The translations under genes were made by a program, and so were the position numbers. Below, one piece after another: positions 1 to 12,334 of a stretch of DNA of 64,000 bases. The stretch lies in the NCBI GenBank assembly GCA_018398815.1, contig CM031618.1, positions 56,272,636 to 56,336,635 on the forward strand, written 5' to 3'. A model generated the notes under the pieces. It worked only from the letters and a program-made list of their open reading frames with translations, made no database searches and was not told the origin of the DNA. How positions within the stretch are numbered: the stretch's first letter is position 1; each line of letters opens with the position of its first letter. The DNA is from Conus ventricosus. Lineage: Eukaryota > Mollusca > Gastropoda > Neogastropoda > Conidae.

Positions 1-410
1 CACAACATAGGCCATCAACAGCTGCCTACCAATGACCACGGTCCTGGGCAATCTTCTGTATTTCTCCCCTCATAACCCATCTGCCTGGTGTCCGCCTCCA
101 GGTGCCGCCTCCAGGTGTTTCTTGGTCTTCTTCGCTTTCTCTTGCCTTGGGGATTCGTCAGAAGGTGGGTCGGCGTTGAGGCTTCCTTTCAGCTTTCACC
201 ACAACGCGTCATGAGTCCTGATGATGCAGGCCCATCTTCTTCCAGAAGTGGCGTTTCTTTGGCAGTTGTTTGAGTTTCTGTAACAGGCAGTTGTTTTACA
301 GGTGAGGTTGCTAGCCTCACACCCAACTCTGCTCCTTTATCGGGGCTTGGGACCGGCTGCAAAGTCTAAAGAGACTACCAGGCGGAGTACAGAAAAAGAA
401 GAAAAGATGT
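1..410 (+). mobile_element. Probable 3'-terminal LINE remnant
   Basis: No coding frame survives. The segment ends in a purine tail (AGAAAAAGAAGAAAAG) like the GAAGAAG tails of the LINE end at 36.6 kb and the SINE at 45.5 kb. It also has a short imperfect duplication (CGCCTCCAGGTG twice). Clade cannot be assigned. Confidence 0.3.
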
Positions 411-1051
411 CAAATGGATTAAAACGAAACAACATGGGATGAGGCGTTCTCTCTGAGTGTAACATGAGGCCTGATCCCCCCTTTACTGACACACACACAC
501 CTGGGAGGCTAGTCCAAGCGGCGTTCATTTCGTCCAGTCAGGTAAGTATTGCAAAAGAATTATTTGAAGTGGAAAAAAAAAAATTCGTAATTTTTTTTTA
601 AAGATCTTTTTGTGTGCACAGAATGTTTATGTATCCCCCTCCCCCCCCCCCCCCCCCCCCCCCCCACACCCCCACCCCTGGTTTGATAGAACTTAAGTGA
701 TTTGACAGATCGGTGTGTTTTGGAGATTTATTTTATATGTGGAAGTGTGTCATGATGGGGTCCAGAGGTGGAGGGCCGAGCAGTGAACAAACAAAACTGA
801 AGCTGAAACGGGTATGATGTTGGTTTGTTTACTGAGTGACACAGTGTTATGTACAGTTTTCTGCCTCAGTAAGGATGCGACTTGATTTCAGTTTTTGATG
901 TGCTGTTAAAGGCTTTCTGAATCGGACACACTTTTTGGTTGACAAACCTGAATGGTCTTGTAATGTGGTCTTGATGTATGTGTCTTTTTTTCTTTTTTTG
1001 TAACAGTACAATCTTTTAGTTCACAATCCAGGATTGTTGTTTCATGCGTAA
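411..1051. other. Intergenic, no gene seen; long dC tract at 635-665
   Basis: AT-rich non-coding sequence apart from about 30 Cs near 635-665 followed by C-rich DNA. No open frame or splice pattern stands out. Confidence 0.5.
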
Positions 1052-1226
1052 GTCGATAGTCCCAGGATCACGGAGGGTCGATAGTCCCAGGATCACGGAG
1101 GGTCGATAGTCCCAGGATCACGGAGGGTCGATAGTCCCAGGATCACGAGGGTCGATAGTCCCAGGATCACGGAGGGTCGATAGTCCCAGGATCACAGAGG
1201 GTCGATAGTCCCAGGATCACGGAGGA
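1052..1226. repeat. 25-bp minisatellite, about 7 copies
   Basis: The unit is GTCGATAGTCCCAGGATCACGG plus AGG. Copies are nearly identical, with one 24-bp unit and one G-to-A change, so the array is recent. Confidence 0.95.
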
Positions 1227-2679
1227 CTAAGGATTGCTAAAAAAAATGCTCAGGGAACTGTTGAAAGGGAAGTAACTATGACAGTCCTGTGATGAAAAAT
1301 GATAGGAGGTTGTTCTGTTCGATCATCCTGCACGCTGGCAAATACAGTTAGACCTGAATTTGTACCTTCGATTCAGAAGTGTACATTTCAGTCCGTGTGA
1401 GTTGACCGTGGATTTTAAAAGTTGACGATACTTTGGAAATTAGTGAATTTGCGGAGAAACGGATTGCTGAAATGAATTTCACAGCGTGTTCGGAGTGATC
1501 GTAAGTTCAGCTGGCCTGATGATCTAACAAGCACCAGCAAGCACTTTTTTTTTGGCTTGGTGTGAAGATGTTTTCTCTCCCTTGAAAAAAAGATCACCCA
1601 TTTTTTAAAAAAGGAAAAAAAAAAAACCTCAATGTATATAAAATGGTTGCACACAACGATCTGTCAAACCATGGATCATCAAGTTCAGTAAACAGACAGA
1701 CAAGGGGTCGCATTGTGTTGCTGATCCAGAGGTGGCAACTTAAACTTCCTGAAGAACAGCTTTAAGGTTTGAGGGAAATATTATTTTGTACGTAGTAGGA
1801 CTTTGGAGTTATCTCGTCCATTTTGTAGGAGCATGTGTGTGGATGTATGGACTCGCAGTTTTACAGGGATATTCGTGGGGTCAGTTGTGTATGAGGGATT
1901 CAGTTCTGAATTCTGGGGTTGAATTTGATGATAAGGGGGGGGTGGGGGGGGGGGGGGTGGATGTAGAGAGAAAAGAAAATCGGCTGTTTGAAAAGAGACA
2001 TGGATTTTCGCTTCTGCAAGGTATGGCTTAAATGTGTAGGAATTGTCTCTCTTTTTTCAGACTTTTTATTGGTTTTTTGTTTTGTTTTGTCTGCCAAGGA
2101 TAGGCTTGCACTACCATCTGTTGGCTGGTGTGTCTTTCTATTGGCAAGATGACAACGAAAACTACTGAGCAAGTGCAGGTGAAACCTGGGAAAAGATGGA
2201 ATGTGTGGCACTAGAACAAGCCCATTACATTATTACGTGGATTCATGCATGGATGTGGATCCAAGAACCGATCCCTGGATCCGTTCGACCTTTGCAGAAA
2301 TCTAGGCTGTCCATAGAGTCCTCTAGTTTTTCTAATAAAATTTCTTCTTAGTATTATTATTTCTAGGCCTGAGGTTGTCTTTGAGATCGGTTGGGGGAGA
2401 AACGAGACGAGACTTTAAATCAGCAGCGCTGTGAGCCTGAGAGATGGGTTTTTCTGTCTGACTGCTACCTCCAGAGAGGAAGAGAAAGGAGCAAGACATG
2501 AGGGATGAATGGCAGGACTATTATGATGTCGTATGCTGTGCATCTTCTGGCGTTTGTAATAATCTTCTGGCAGGTTCCGGAAGTGTTGTTGGGTCTTTTT
2601 CTTTTTCTTTTTTTGCCTTTGTTGACATCGGCTATTGAGAGCCTTGGTTATCATTATTACACCACCATCAACTTCTTGT
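1227..2679. other. Intergenic, no gene seen; dG tract at 1,936-1,957
   Basis: Only short open frames of low-complexity translation. A G-rich tract (GGGGGGTGGGGGGGGGGGGG) lies at about 1,936-1,957. Confidence 0.5.
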
Positions 2680-4495
2680 TGGTTCATTGGGTGTCTTTTT
2701 TGTCGTTTATTGTCTGTCTGTACCAAGTTTTGTTTCCTATTGGTGTCTTTGTGTTGTTTATTGTCTGTCTGTACCAAGTTTTGTTCCTATTGGTTCATTG
2801 GGTGTCCTTTTTGTCGTTTATTGTCTGTCTGTACCAAGTGTTGTTTCCTATGGTTCATTGGGTGTCTTTTTGTCGTTTATTGTCTGTCTGTACCAAGTTT
2901 TGTTTCCTATTGGTTCATTGGGTGTCTTTTTGTCGTTTATTGTCTGTCTGTACCAAGTTTTGTTTCCTATTGGTTCATTGGGTGTTTTTTTTGTCGTTTA
3001 TTGTCTGTCTGTACCAAGTTTTGTTTCCCATTGGGTGTCTTTGGGGTCGTTTATTGTCTGTCTGTACCAAGTTTTGTTTCCTATTGGTTCATTGGATGTC
3101 TTTGTGTCATTTATTGTCTGTCTGTACCAAGTTTTGTTTCCTGTTGGTTCATTGGGTGTCTTTGTGTCATTTATTGTCTGTTACCAAGTTTTGTTTCCTA
3201 TTGGTTCATTGGGTGTCTTTTTGTCGTTATTGTCTGTCTGTACCAAGTTTTGTTTCCTATTGGTTCATTGGGTGTCTTTGTGTCGTTTATTGTCTGTCTG
3301 TACCAAGTTTTGTTTCCCATTGGTGTCTTTGTGTTGTTTTATTGTCTGTCTGTACCAAGTTTTGTTTCCTGTTGGTTCATTGGGTGTCTTTGTGTCGTTT
3401 ATTGTCTGTCTGTACCAAGTTTTGTTTCCTGTTGGTTCATTGGGTGTCTTTGTGTCGTTTATTGTCTGTCTGTACCAAGTTTTGTTTCCCGTTGGTTCAT
3501 TGGGTGTCTTTGTGTCGTTTATTGTCTGTCTGTACCAAGTTTTGTTTCCCGTTGGTTCATTGGGTGTCTTTGTGTCGTTTATTGTCTGTCTGTACCAAGT
3601 TTTGTTTCCCATTGGTTCATTGGGTGTCTTTTTTTCGTTTATTGTCTGTCTGTACCAAGTTTTGTTTCCCATTGGTTCATTGGGTGTCTTTGTGTCGTTT
3701 ATTGTCTGTCTGTACCAAGTTTGTTTCCCATTGGTTCATTGGGTGTCTTTGTGTCGTTTATTGTCTGTCTGTACCAAGTTTTGTTTTCCCATTGGTTCAT
3801 TGGTGTCTTTTTGTCGTTTTTTGTCTGTCTGTACCAAGTTTTGTTTCCCATTGGTTCATTGGGTGTCTTTTTTTTCGTTTATTGTCTGTCTGTACCAAGT
3901 TTTGTTTCCCATTGGTTCATTGGGTGTCTTTGTGTCGTTTATTGTCTGTCTGTACCAAGTTTTGTTTCCCATTGGTTCATTGGGTGTCTTTTTGTCGTTT
4001 ATTTTTCTGTCTGTACCAAGTTTTGTTTCCCATTGGTTCATTGGGTGTCTTTTTGTCGTTTATTGTCTGTCTGTACCAAGTTTTGTTTCCATTGGTTTTA
4101 TTTGGTGTCTTTTGGGCGTTTATTGTCTGTCTGTACCAAGTTTTGTTTCCCATTGGTTCATTGGGTGTCTTTGTGTCGTTTATTGTCTGTCTGTACCAAG
4201 TTTTGTTTCCCATTGGGTGTCTTTGTGTCCGTTTATTGTCTGTCTGTACCAAGTTTGTTTCCTGTTGGTTCATTGGTGTCTTTGTCATTTATTGTCTGAC
4301 TGTACCAAGTTTTGTTTCCCTATTGGTTTCATTGGGTTGTCTTTGTGTCGTTTATTGTCTGTACCAAGTTTTGTTTCCTATTGGTTCATTGGGTGTCTTT
4401 GTGTCGTTTATTGTCTGTCTGTACCAAGTTTTGTTTCCTATTTGTTCAGTTGGTGTCTTTGTGTTGTTTGTTGTCTGTCTGTACCAAGTTTCCTG
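2680..4495. repeat. 60-bp minisatellite, about 30 copies
   Basis: Each unit contains GTCTGTCTGTACCAAG, TTTTGTTTCC and ATTGGTTCATTGGGTGTC. The length is about 60 bp with small indels and some shortened copies. Because 60 is a multiple of three, three plus frames and several minus frames stay open for hundreds of codons (up to 769), but the peptides are the same repeat read three ways and there is no gene context. It is non-coding satellite DNA. Every unit has two ATTGG pentamers (inverse CCAAT). Confidence 0.95.
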
Positions 4496-4530
4496 TGAGT
4501 TTTATTTCTTGAGGTGTTTGTCGTTGTTGA

Positions 4531-4699
4531 TTTCTCTCTCTCTCTCTCTCTCTCTCCTCTCTCTTCTCTCTCTCTCTTTTGTTTTTTCAACAATTTGCCT
4601 TCATTTTATTTGTTTGTGTGTGCATGAGATTCTACAAGAGTGCACATGTATGAGAATGTTTGTGTGTGTCTGCTGTCCCCTCCTTCCTTTTCTGTCTCC

Positions 4700-4756
<57 letters not shown>

Positions 4757-4760
4757 ACAC
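4531..4760. repeat. Two (CT)n microsatellites
   Basis: CT-rich tracts at about 4,531-4,580 and 4,698-4,757, separated by GT-rich unique sequence. Confidence 0.9.
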
Positions 4761-5349
4761 TGCATATGTGTTTATTTGTGTGTATGTGTAGAAGATGTAC
4801 ATTGTGTTGTATGAGCACTTTCATTGCACTGACGTTCATCATGTCCATGTAAGTTGATCTTTTTCTGTGCGTGCGTTCATCCTTGGTGTCTTCATTGTGG
4901 CGTTGCTCCTACACAGTTCATCCAGGCTGTCCCATACACAGCCACATACAGCTGATGCTGTGACAGACCTTGCACCAGCAGCACACCAAGAGCCATCATC
5001 ATTGGGTCATCAACAGGCAACCTGCTTGTGAAGATGCTGCACTGCTGTCGAGTCGCTTTGGTGGTTTCAGTAGTGCCTATTCTTATACAACTTTTTGCAA
5101 CAACAAAAAAAGAAAATTATTGTTTGCGCAACTGCAGGCTTTGCTGCATACTGCTGGTTTGTTTATTGCCACATGCTGTGCAGTCTTTTATCTTTTGTTG
5201 TTGTTTATTTTATCCTGTTTACTGCACAGTCTCTCATTTCTTGCAGATTTTTGTTTCGTAACAATGTTTTTTACCTCGGTGCACCCCCAGAGAACTTGCA
5301 AAGTCTAGCTGTGACCCAAAGAGAGGCATCAGCCCCTCCACCTCTAGAG

Positions 5350-5352
<3 letters not shown>

Positions 5353-5385
<33 letters not shown>

Positions 5386-5540
5386 GTGTGTGTGTGTTTG
5401 TGTTGTGTTTGTTTGTGTGTGTGTTCGTCTGTGTGTGTCGTTGTGTGTGTTATGTCCTGTGTGTTTGTATGTGTGCATGTATATGATTGTGTGTGGGTGT
5501 GTCTGCGCATGTGTATACGTGTGTGGTTGATGAAAACATG
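5353..5540. repeat. Interrupted (GT)n microsatellite
   Basis: About 190 bp of GT dinucleotides with scattered interruptions. The plus and minus open frames here are repeat artefacts. Confidence 0.9.
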
Positions 5541-5571
5541 GCGGACTGTGCCTGTGACTGTGTTCTCGCTG

Positions 5572-5925
5572 TCGTGATCTGTCTTTCTGCGGCCTGTTCA
5601 CTGGCATGCGTATCCCTCGCTCTGGATTCTGTCTCTTCTTCTGCGGCCTGTTCACTGGCATGTCCCTGTCGTGATCTGTCTTTTCTGCGGCCTGTTCACT
5701 GGCATGTCCCTGTCGTGATCTGTCTTTCTGCGGCCTGTTCACTGGCATGTCCCTGTCGTGATCTGTCTTTCTGCGGCCTGTTCACTGGCATGTCCCTGTC
5801 GTGATCTGTCTTTCTGCGGCCTGTTCACTGGCATGTCCCTGTCGTGATCTGTCTTTCTGCGGCCTGTTCACTGGCATGTCCCTGTCGTGATCTGTCTTTC
5901 TGCGGCCTGTTCACTAGCATGTCCC
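5572..5925. repeat. 43-bp minisatellite, about 8 copies
   Basis: The unit starts GTCGTGATCTGTCTTTCTGC and ends GTTCACTGGCATGTCCCT. Central copies are almost identical. The first is diverged and one has an extra T. Confidence 0.95.
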
Positions 5926-6555
5926 TTTAGTTTTTTGTCAGCCTTGCTGTTTTCCCGGGTAACATCTTTAAGAAGTGTGTGGTTTTTTTGTATTATTTGC
6001 ATCAAAACTTATTGTGATCTGACAAACCGTTTGTACTAACATTTTGTACGTGTTGAGGATGCTGTGATCTGATTGAATAGCTTGTAGTGAACTTGTTCTT
6101 TATAGTTTGATTATGTAAGAACACAGGAAAGAAAATTGGGGTCATGTTTTATGCAGGTTTTGTTTTAGAACCAACATGATTGCTTCCATTTGTGTGTGAA
6201 ATCCATGCTTTTTTTTTTCCATGCTTTTTTTTTTTTTTTACCAGAATGCAAAGTCATCATTATTCTTACAAGCTGCAGATTTTTTTCTTGTTTTTTTTTT
6301 CTCTGTTTTGTTTATATACCAAAATTTGCAATTTGATTGTGAGATGCTGGCTGTTGTGTTGTTTGTAAATGTTGTTGTTGTTGTTGTTTTCTGTTAAGGA
6401 AAGTGATCAGCAGCTTGCATGTGAAAGAATATTTTGTACAGAAATGTGAAAGCTATAGTAGCTGCCAAATATCTTACTCAAGAGTTGCTCAGCATTTGTT
6501 TGTCTAACGTTGAAATTAGTTTGGATGTTGTTTTTTTTAGGATGAATTTGCCAGA

Positions 6556-6604
6556 TGTATTCTGTGTGTGTGTAAGTGTGTGTGTGTGTGTGTGTGTGTG
6601 GTGT

Positions 6605-6639
<35 letters not shown>
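6556..6639. repeat. (GT)n microsatellite
   Basis: About 84 bp of near-pure GT. Confidence 0.9.
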
Positions 6640-6641
<2 letters not shown>

Positions 6642-6969
6642 CTATTGAGTGTTAGTTGCCAGCCATAACCACATTGAGAGCAAAATTTGGCAGTAGTTCT
6701 GTTTCTGTGAATATACGTATGCTTGTGAGTACTGGTAGAAAGGCACTGTCCGTACACATGATCATAACTGATGAATACGTGTGGCCTGTAAATGCTGTCA
6801 AAGGTGAGAATAAACAAAAGGTGTGGTAAGATGGTAATTGTGTTACATTTATGCAGTGTTCCACGTCATACTTTACAGGAATTTTTGTGTTTTTGACATC
6901 TTGGGAACAGCAGTGGTAATTATCCCTGGCGCAATCAAAGACAGTATTGCGATTAATCAGCCAACAGAC

Positions 6970-7215
6970 GGCTGGAATTTCTAAGCTGAAAGAGCGTTGG
7001 GCTTCTGATCCTGGTGGTACCAGGGCTGCGGGTTCGAATCTCTGCAGAGCCATCCGGTTGAGGGAGAATTTCTCCTCAGGAGTCGATGTTAGTTCTGGCT
7101 CCATGTTCATGTCTTGGTGGTATGCCGTGTGGATGATGGTTAGGCAGTTTTTCCCAGCTTGGCTCAGCTATGTTATGGGCAGGTGGAGGCAGTCTTTAAA
7201 AGAAAATTCTTACGC
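6970..7215 (+). mobile_element. tRNA-derived SINE, diverged copy (family A)
   Basis: The tRNA-like head has AGAGCGTTGGGCTTCTGATC and a B-box GGTTCGAATCTC. After it, AGGGAGAATTTCTCCTCAGG and TTAGTTCTGGCTCC match the positions of GGGGATTTTTCCCTCGGAG and TTGGTTCTGACTCC in the copies at 12.3 kb and 45.8 kb, so it is the same family but older. The A-box part has lost several bases. Confidence 0.65.
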
Positions 7216-8750
7216 TTTTCGTTCTACCAGTTCATAGTCATGTTTCCTATTTAGTATTGGTGTCAGATACAGGAAAATGCTGTTCTTTTATAATAGAGTA
7301 TTTATATTTAAAGAGTTTAAGATTAAGTGAATGTAACCACTGTCACATATTGCATTAGTGAGCCATGGTAAGTATGTTAGATTAAACGTAATTTTAGAAG
7401 GAAAATTTCCTATTTTTGATGCAGAGTTTAAGATTAAGCAATGTTGGGCATTTTCCTGTCAGGCAGGCAAAATTCCATGCTTTTTTTTTTCTACAACAGC
7501 CTTTTAAAGCATATTGAGTGAAACATTCATGTTTTACCCTTTCCATTGATATATAGCGATAAGCAATATGTTTCTGTTAAGAGGCTTAAAAATAACGTTT
7601 AAAAAGAAGGATATAAGAAAAAGCATCCTTCGCCAAGGGAAATAATTCGTTACGCATCAGACGAGACCGTGAAGTGAAGTTCGATATGGAAACACTTGCA
7701 TAACATCTAGCGCTCACATCAAATCTCAGTGTGTTTTGCAAGGGTGGTCATCATAGGCTGATGACATGGATGACAGGTCCACGTGGAGATACGTCCTGTG
7801 TGTTAGTAACTGTCTCCATGATGACCGCTTAGTGTGGAGCAGGATGATATCCCCAGCTGGAAGAAGAAGAGCAGGAAATCCTCCTTTCCTGGATATGGAT
7901 TCAGTAACTTGTAAAATATACAGAGCACTGAGAAATCTTAAAAAAAAAAAAAAAGAAAAGAAAAGAAAAAATAGGATTAAGTAGATGCGTGTGCCCGAAA
8001 AGAAAAAAGCACTTTCTCAGTTGCATCATAGACTATCCTTGTCCCCCATGGCAGTTTACTTAGTGGTGCATGTATACATGGCCCAGCCGTTCATCTGTCA
8101 TTGTTAATGATGACCCAGAACATCACACTTGAAGAGAACTGGTACAGTGTGTTGAACGGTCACGCACACACGATCCCACTGCTGCAGGGGAAGTCCAATG
8201 CCTTTCCCTGGAAGCTGGCCCTGCCTCTGTCCTGCCTGCTACTGACGCTGCAAGCCGTTGCCTTTAGGGGGAGAGTTGGGGGGGGGGGGATAAGTGGGGG
8301 AGATCAATAAAGTGTTTAACACTTTAAATGTACAGAACAGCCTTACCACCACACCACCACCCTCCCCCCAACGCCATCCCCCAACCTCCTCCCGCCCACC
8401 ATCCTTTCCATGCATGCGTTGGCTCTGCGCAGAGCCCAGGAGGAAGCTCTTAGTTGTCCCCCTTTATCTGTAGAAACAAAGTTACAACCGGAGAGGTGTG
8501 AGAAGAGTGTGTGAGATTGTGTCTGTAGATTGTTCCTGCTCTGTATTCAGTTTTGAACTCCTGTTTTTGTGTGCATGGGAGTGAGGGAGAGTGTATGTTA
8601 GTGTGTGTGTGTGTGTGTGTGTGCAGCGCATAATCGTTTTATGACCAGAAGAGGCTGGATGAAGGTGGATGAAACAGTGACATGGGCGAACTTGAAATGT
8701 ATGTATATCTCAGAAATCGAGAACGAGGGCAGTGAATGGCATGGAGGGAG

Positions 8751-8799
<49 letters not shown>

Positions 8800-10160
8800 T
8801 TTCATTGTAGAAACTGGAACAATGAAGCAGTAACGTGTATTCAGGAATCCATGGTTTGTTTCTGTTGTATATAGATCCATTCGTGTACAACCCTAACATT
8901 ATTTTTTAACTACCATTGTAGTTTTGCATTACACGTAAAGCAATATGATTTGAGTATAATGTATTTTGGGAATTCTTTTGTTGTTGTTGTTTGAAATATG
9001 CTAATCTCAGTCACATAACAGCCTGTTGATTAATTCATTTACACACAAGAGTTAGATGTTATTGATTGATTGTTTTCCCAGTGATCATTGCAGTTTTGTA
9101 TTACAAGTTATGGCATTGTATTTCAGTTATTGAATTTCAGTTCATTGTCCATGTAATGTCTAAAATCATTGTAATGGCTGAATTTTTTTTTTTTTTTGGT
9201 ACAGCTTATTTCTGAATACTTTTTTGTACTTAGTATAGCTTATTGTACATGCAAAACTGTTGATTTGTTGATATGACTGTTGTACAATTATCACAGGAAT
9301 TTTCTTTTACGAGTGTATATTCAAACACAAAATCAGATATGCAACTTCTTTGTAACTTGCTCATGCTTGCTGGTAACATACTTCAAAGACTGCAATAGTA
9401 AGATACCTATTTCCTACAGTCACTGTGCTCTTTTCCTTTTTCTCTTCCCAGAAATGCTGGTTCGAATATTCCGTCATGTAGGGACGTAACAGGCTCTGTG
9501 TGGAGGAAGTTGTCCCCCCTGCCTTCTGACAGTGCTGTGCTAGTAACCTTCTCTTTCTGTCTCTCGGTTTGACTCTGCCAGTGTTTATTTCGGTCTGTCT
9601 GTGCTGTCATTTCTGCCTCTCTTTTTTTGTTGACTACTCTCCTTTGGTCTTCTAGAAATTGTCAAACACTTTTTTTATGATCAGGAGTTATGACATGCCA
9701 GTATTTTTGCTGTATTCTGCCAACCCATTCTGTAACAGTTTGACCATAGGATCTTTTTTTTTTTTTTTTTAAGATGCGTTTCCTGTACGTTTATGTGGTT
9801 TTTGTTGAATTTTTTCACGTTTTCCATTAATCTAGGGGTGGTAAATCAAGGGAGTAATTGGTGCTCTCAACAAGACCTCAACTTATGCAGCTTAAGGTGT
9901 TAGTAAATTAGCCTTCGTTAGTTATTATATTTTTATGTAGAATTTTGTTATTTGTTACTTTTTTATGATGTGATCCTCTTTTGTTTCTTTTTTTTTCTTT
10001 GGCAAGATATGACTTCTTTTTTTTTACCCCTGAAAGAGACCCTGTATGGTCAGCTAGGTGAAGACAATAAAAACTACAAATTCTTTCTACGAGGTGCTGC
10101 CTTACATAGTCGTCTTTATTCTCTCTGTACCTGATATTCTATTCACATTGTTTTATCACT
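7216..10160. other. Intergenic, no gene seen
   Basis: AT-rich DNA with a (GT)n tract at about 8,752-8,797, a smaller one near 8,600-8,625, and a short dG tract at 8,279-8,290. No open frame with coding character or paired splice signals. Confidence 0.5.
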
Positions 10161-10164
10161 TCTG

Positions 10165-10290
10165 CACTTCCGAAACTACAAGGTAATAGCTTCCTGTCTT
10201 CACATTCTCACTACTACAAGTTAATAACTTTCTATCTTCAAATTCTCACTACTACGAGGTAATAGTTTCAATCTTCAAATTCTCACCTGA
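10165..10290. repeat. Three diverged copies of a ~41-bp tandem repeat
   Basis: The core CACTACTACAAG/GTAATA..CTTTC..TCTTCA recurs three times with substitutions. Confidence 0.7.
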
Positions 10291-10814
10291 CCATCTTTCA
10301 TTTTGAAGCGTCCTGACCATGGCTTTGGCTCACAGCTGTGTTGGTCCGTTTGCACTCATGACCTGCAATAAACCTATTCCGGTAAAGAAAATGGAGGGGA
10401 GATAACACCAATTTTTCAGTTGTAAATAGAGATACCTTCTCTCAGTTAAACAAATAATCTAGAGAGTCAAATATTTCGTTTGAAGTGCACACCAGGATAA
10501 CATCTGAGATTACGATAGTCTGCATTACAGGTGCAAGGTTTCACACCCATTTTACGCATTCTTCTCTCTCTGATTGAACCGTCAAACTGACTGATGGGAC
10601 GAAATTGCTTTGGACACGCCCACCGGTGGCATCTGTCCCTCGACAACGGTGAGGTCACTCTCGCTGAACTCAAGCTGTAACACAGATTAAGGTTAAATGG
10701 TCCCATAGTCTATCAGCCGTTGGGACAGGGAACCATTAGAAGTTCATGATGCTTACAGCATGGCACGATGGAAGGCGGAACGCATCCCTCTCCGTCCGCC
10801 GCCTTTAGACCTCC

Positions 10815-11049
10815 CTGAACTGAATTAAGTACCCAGGTGTTCAGTGTCAGATCCAACATATGCAGGATACTGCCCCCCCCCCCCCCCCCCCCCCACCCCC
10901 TACTGACAACTGAATTAAGTACCCAGGTGTTCAGTGTCAGATCCAACATGTACAGGATACTGCCCCCCCCCCCCCCCCCACCCCCACCCCCTACTGACAA
11001 CTGAATTAAGTACCCAGGTGTTCAGTGTCAGATCCAACATGTACAGGAT

Positions 11050-11083
<34 letters not shown>

Positions 11084-11452
11084 CTGACAACTGAATTAAG
11101 TACCCAGGTGTTCAATGTCAGATCCAACATGTACAGGATACTGCCCACACCTCCACCCCCCCCCCCCCCCCCACCCCCTACTGACAACTGAATTAAGTAC
11201 CCAGGTGTTCAGTGTCAGATCCAACATGTACAGGATACTGCCCACACCTCCACCCCCCCCCCCCCCCCCACCCCCTACTGACAACTGAATTAAGTACCCA
11301 GGTGTTCAGTGTCAGATCCAACATGTACAGGATACTGCCCCCCCACCCCCCCCCCCCCCCCCCCCCCTACTGACAACTGAATTAAGTACCCAGGTGTTCA
11401 GTGTCAGATCCAACATGTACAGGATACTGCCCACACCTCCACCCCCTACTGA
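10815..11452. repeat. ~92-bp minisatellite with a dC tract in each unit, 7 copies
   Basis: Each unit reads CTGAATTAAGTACCCAGG, TGTTCAGTGTCAGATCCAAC, ATGTACAGGATACTGCC, then a C tract of about 10-30 bases broken by a few A or T, and CCCCTACTGACAA. The C tract varies in length and interruption while the unique part is nearly invariant. The Gly-rich and Pro-rich open frames here are artefacts. Confidence 0.95.
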
Positions 11453-11455
11453 CGA

Positions 11456-11645
11456 CAATATATGCTTAGTTGTGGAGCCGGCGTATGCAAGCTCTCCCTT
11501 TGGAGGGCGCCATCACATCCATCTTATGACAGCCTCCATGAACTTGCTGATACTGGAGACCCAGACAGAGATCAAACCAAGATCTTAGATGTTGAGAGGA
11601 CATCGAAATTGAGGTCACCACTAGAGCAAGGCATGAAGGGCCATA
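11456..11645 (-). mobile_element. tRNA-like SINE head, truncated
   Basis: The minus strand has GCTCTAGTGGTGACCTCAA (A-box region) and GGTTTGATCTCTGT (B-box-like), spaced as in a tRNA. It abuts the C-rich minisatellite on one side and the poly-A end of the next SINE on the other. Confidence 0.45.
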
Positions 11646-11656
11646 GAATTTGATAC

Positions 11657-12030
11657 TTTTTTTTTTAAGCTGATCGATGAGGATGATAAAGATGATGCTA
11701 TGGATTACCATTCCAGTCTGAGACTGCATGGCAGAGCTGTACTCTATGCTTTCATTATATATGCCTGCATCAGTCAGGCTTGAGAGATACGGACACCTGC
11801 AGTGTTGGTCAGGAAATTTTAGCAACATTCTCAGAGACGCATCTATTTAGTGGCTGAAACTCAACTGTGTGGTCCCACACTTCCCAACCGAGCCCAGAGC
11901 AAACTCAGTTCTGGGTAGGAGCCGGTCGGGGCAGAAAAATCCCACGTGACTCTGATGGGAATCAAACCTACGACCTGCCAGCCCTTCATCCATGATGCTA
12001 ACCACTTTGCCTCAGCAGCTGGTATGCCAG
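11657..12030 (-). mobile_element. tRNA-derived SINE with poly-A tail (family B)
   Basis: Read on the minus strand: AAAGTGGTTAGCATC (A-box-like), GTAGGTTTGATTCCC (B-box), then a body containing CACGTGGGATTTTTCTGCC and an oligo-A end (T run at about 11,659-11,667). The body differs from family A, so it is a separate family. Confidence 0.6.
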
Positions 12031-12136
12031 CTTCTTTGTTATAATCAAGTAGTCAAAATGGTGTGCACTGATCGTGGTGGCAGCTGCTCTTCATTGTCTG
12101 TTGGTCCATATGGCTTTGTAGTATCTTCTTTTGTTT

Positions 12137-12171
12137 TGAGGGTTGACTGCCAGGACCCAGTATCTCATATA

Positions 12172-12206
<35 letters not shown>

Positions 12207-12254
12207 TATATATATATATATATATATGAGATACTGGGTTCTGGCACACAACCT
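12137..12254. repeat. Inverted repeat enclosing (TG)n(TA)n
   Basis: Left arm GCCAGGACCCAGTATCTCAT and right arm ATGAGATACTGGGTTCTGGC pair with one G-to-A difference, and pairing extends with mismatches to about 33 bp. A TG/TA microsatellite fills the middle. Confidence 0.85.
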
Positions 12255-12334
12255 TAATTTTATTTATTGTTCTCTTCCTTTATAAAAACCAAGCAGAATG
12301 GCGTAGAAGTCGGTAGTTTTACTACCTTGTCAGG

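Noticed and set aside
2505..4814. Open frames of 769, 603 and 554 codons on the plus strand
   Set aside because: They are three readings of a 60-bp satellite. Unit length divisible by three keeps frames open. There are no promoter, splice or domain signals.
5572..5925. CRISPR-like array of direct repeats
   Set aside because: Tandem minisatellite with no unique spacers, in animal DNA.
10713..11284. Gly-rich or Pro-rich open frames
   Set aside because: Translations of dC/dG tracts in a minisatellite.
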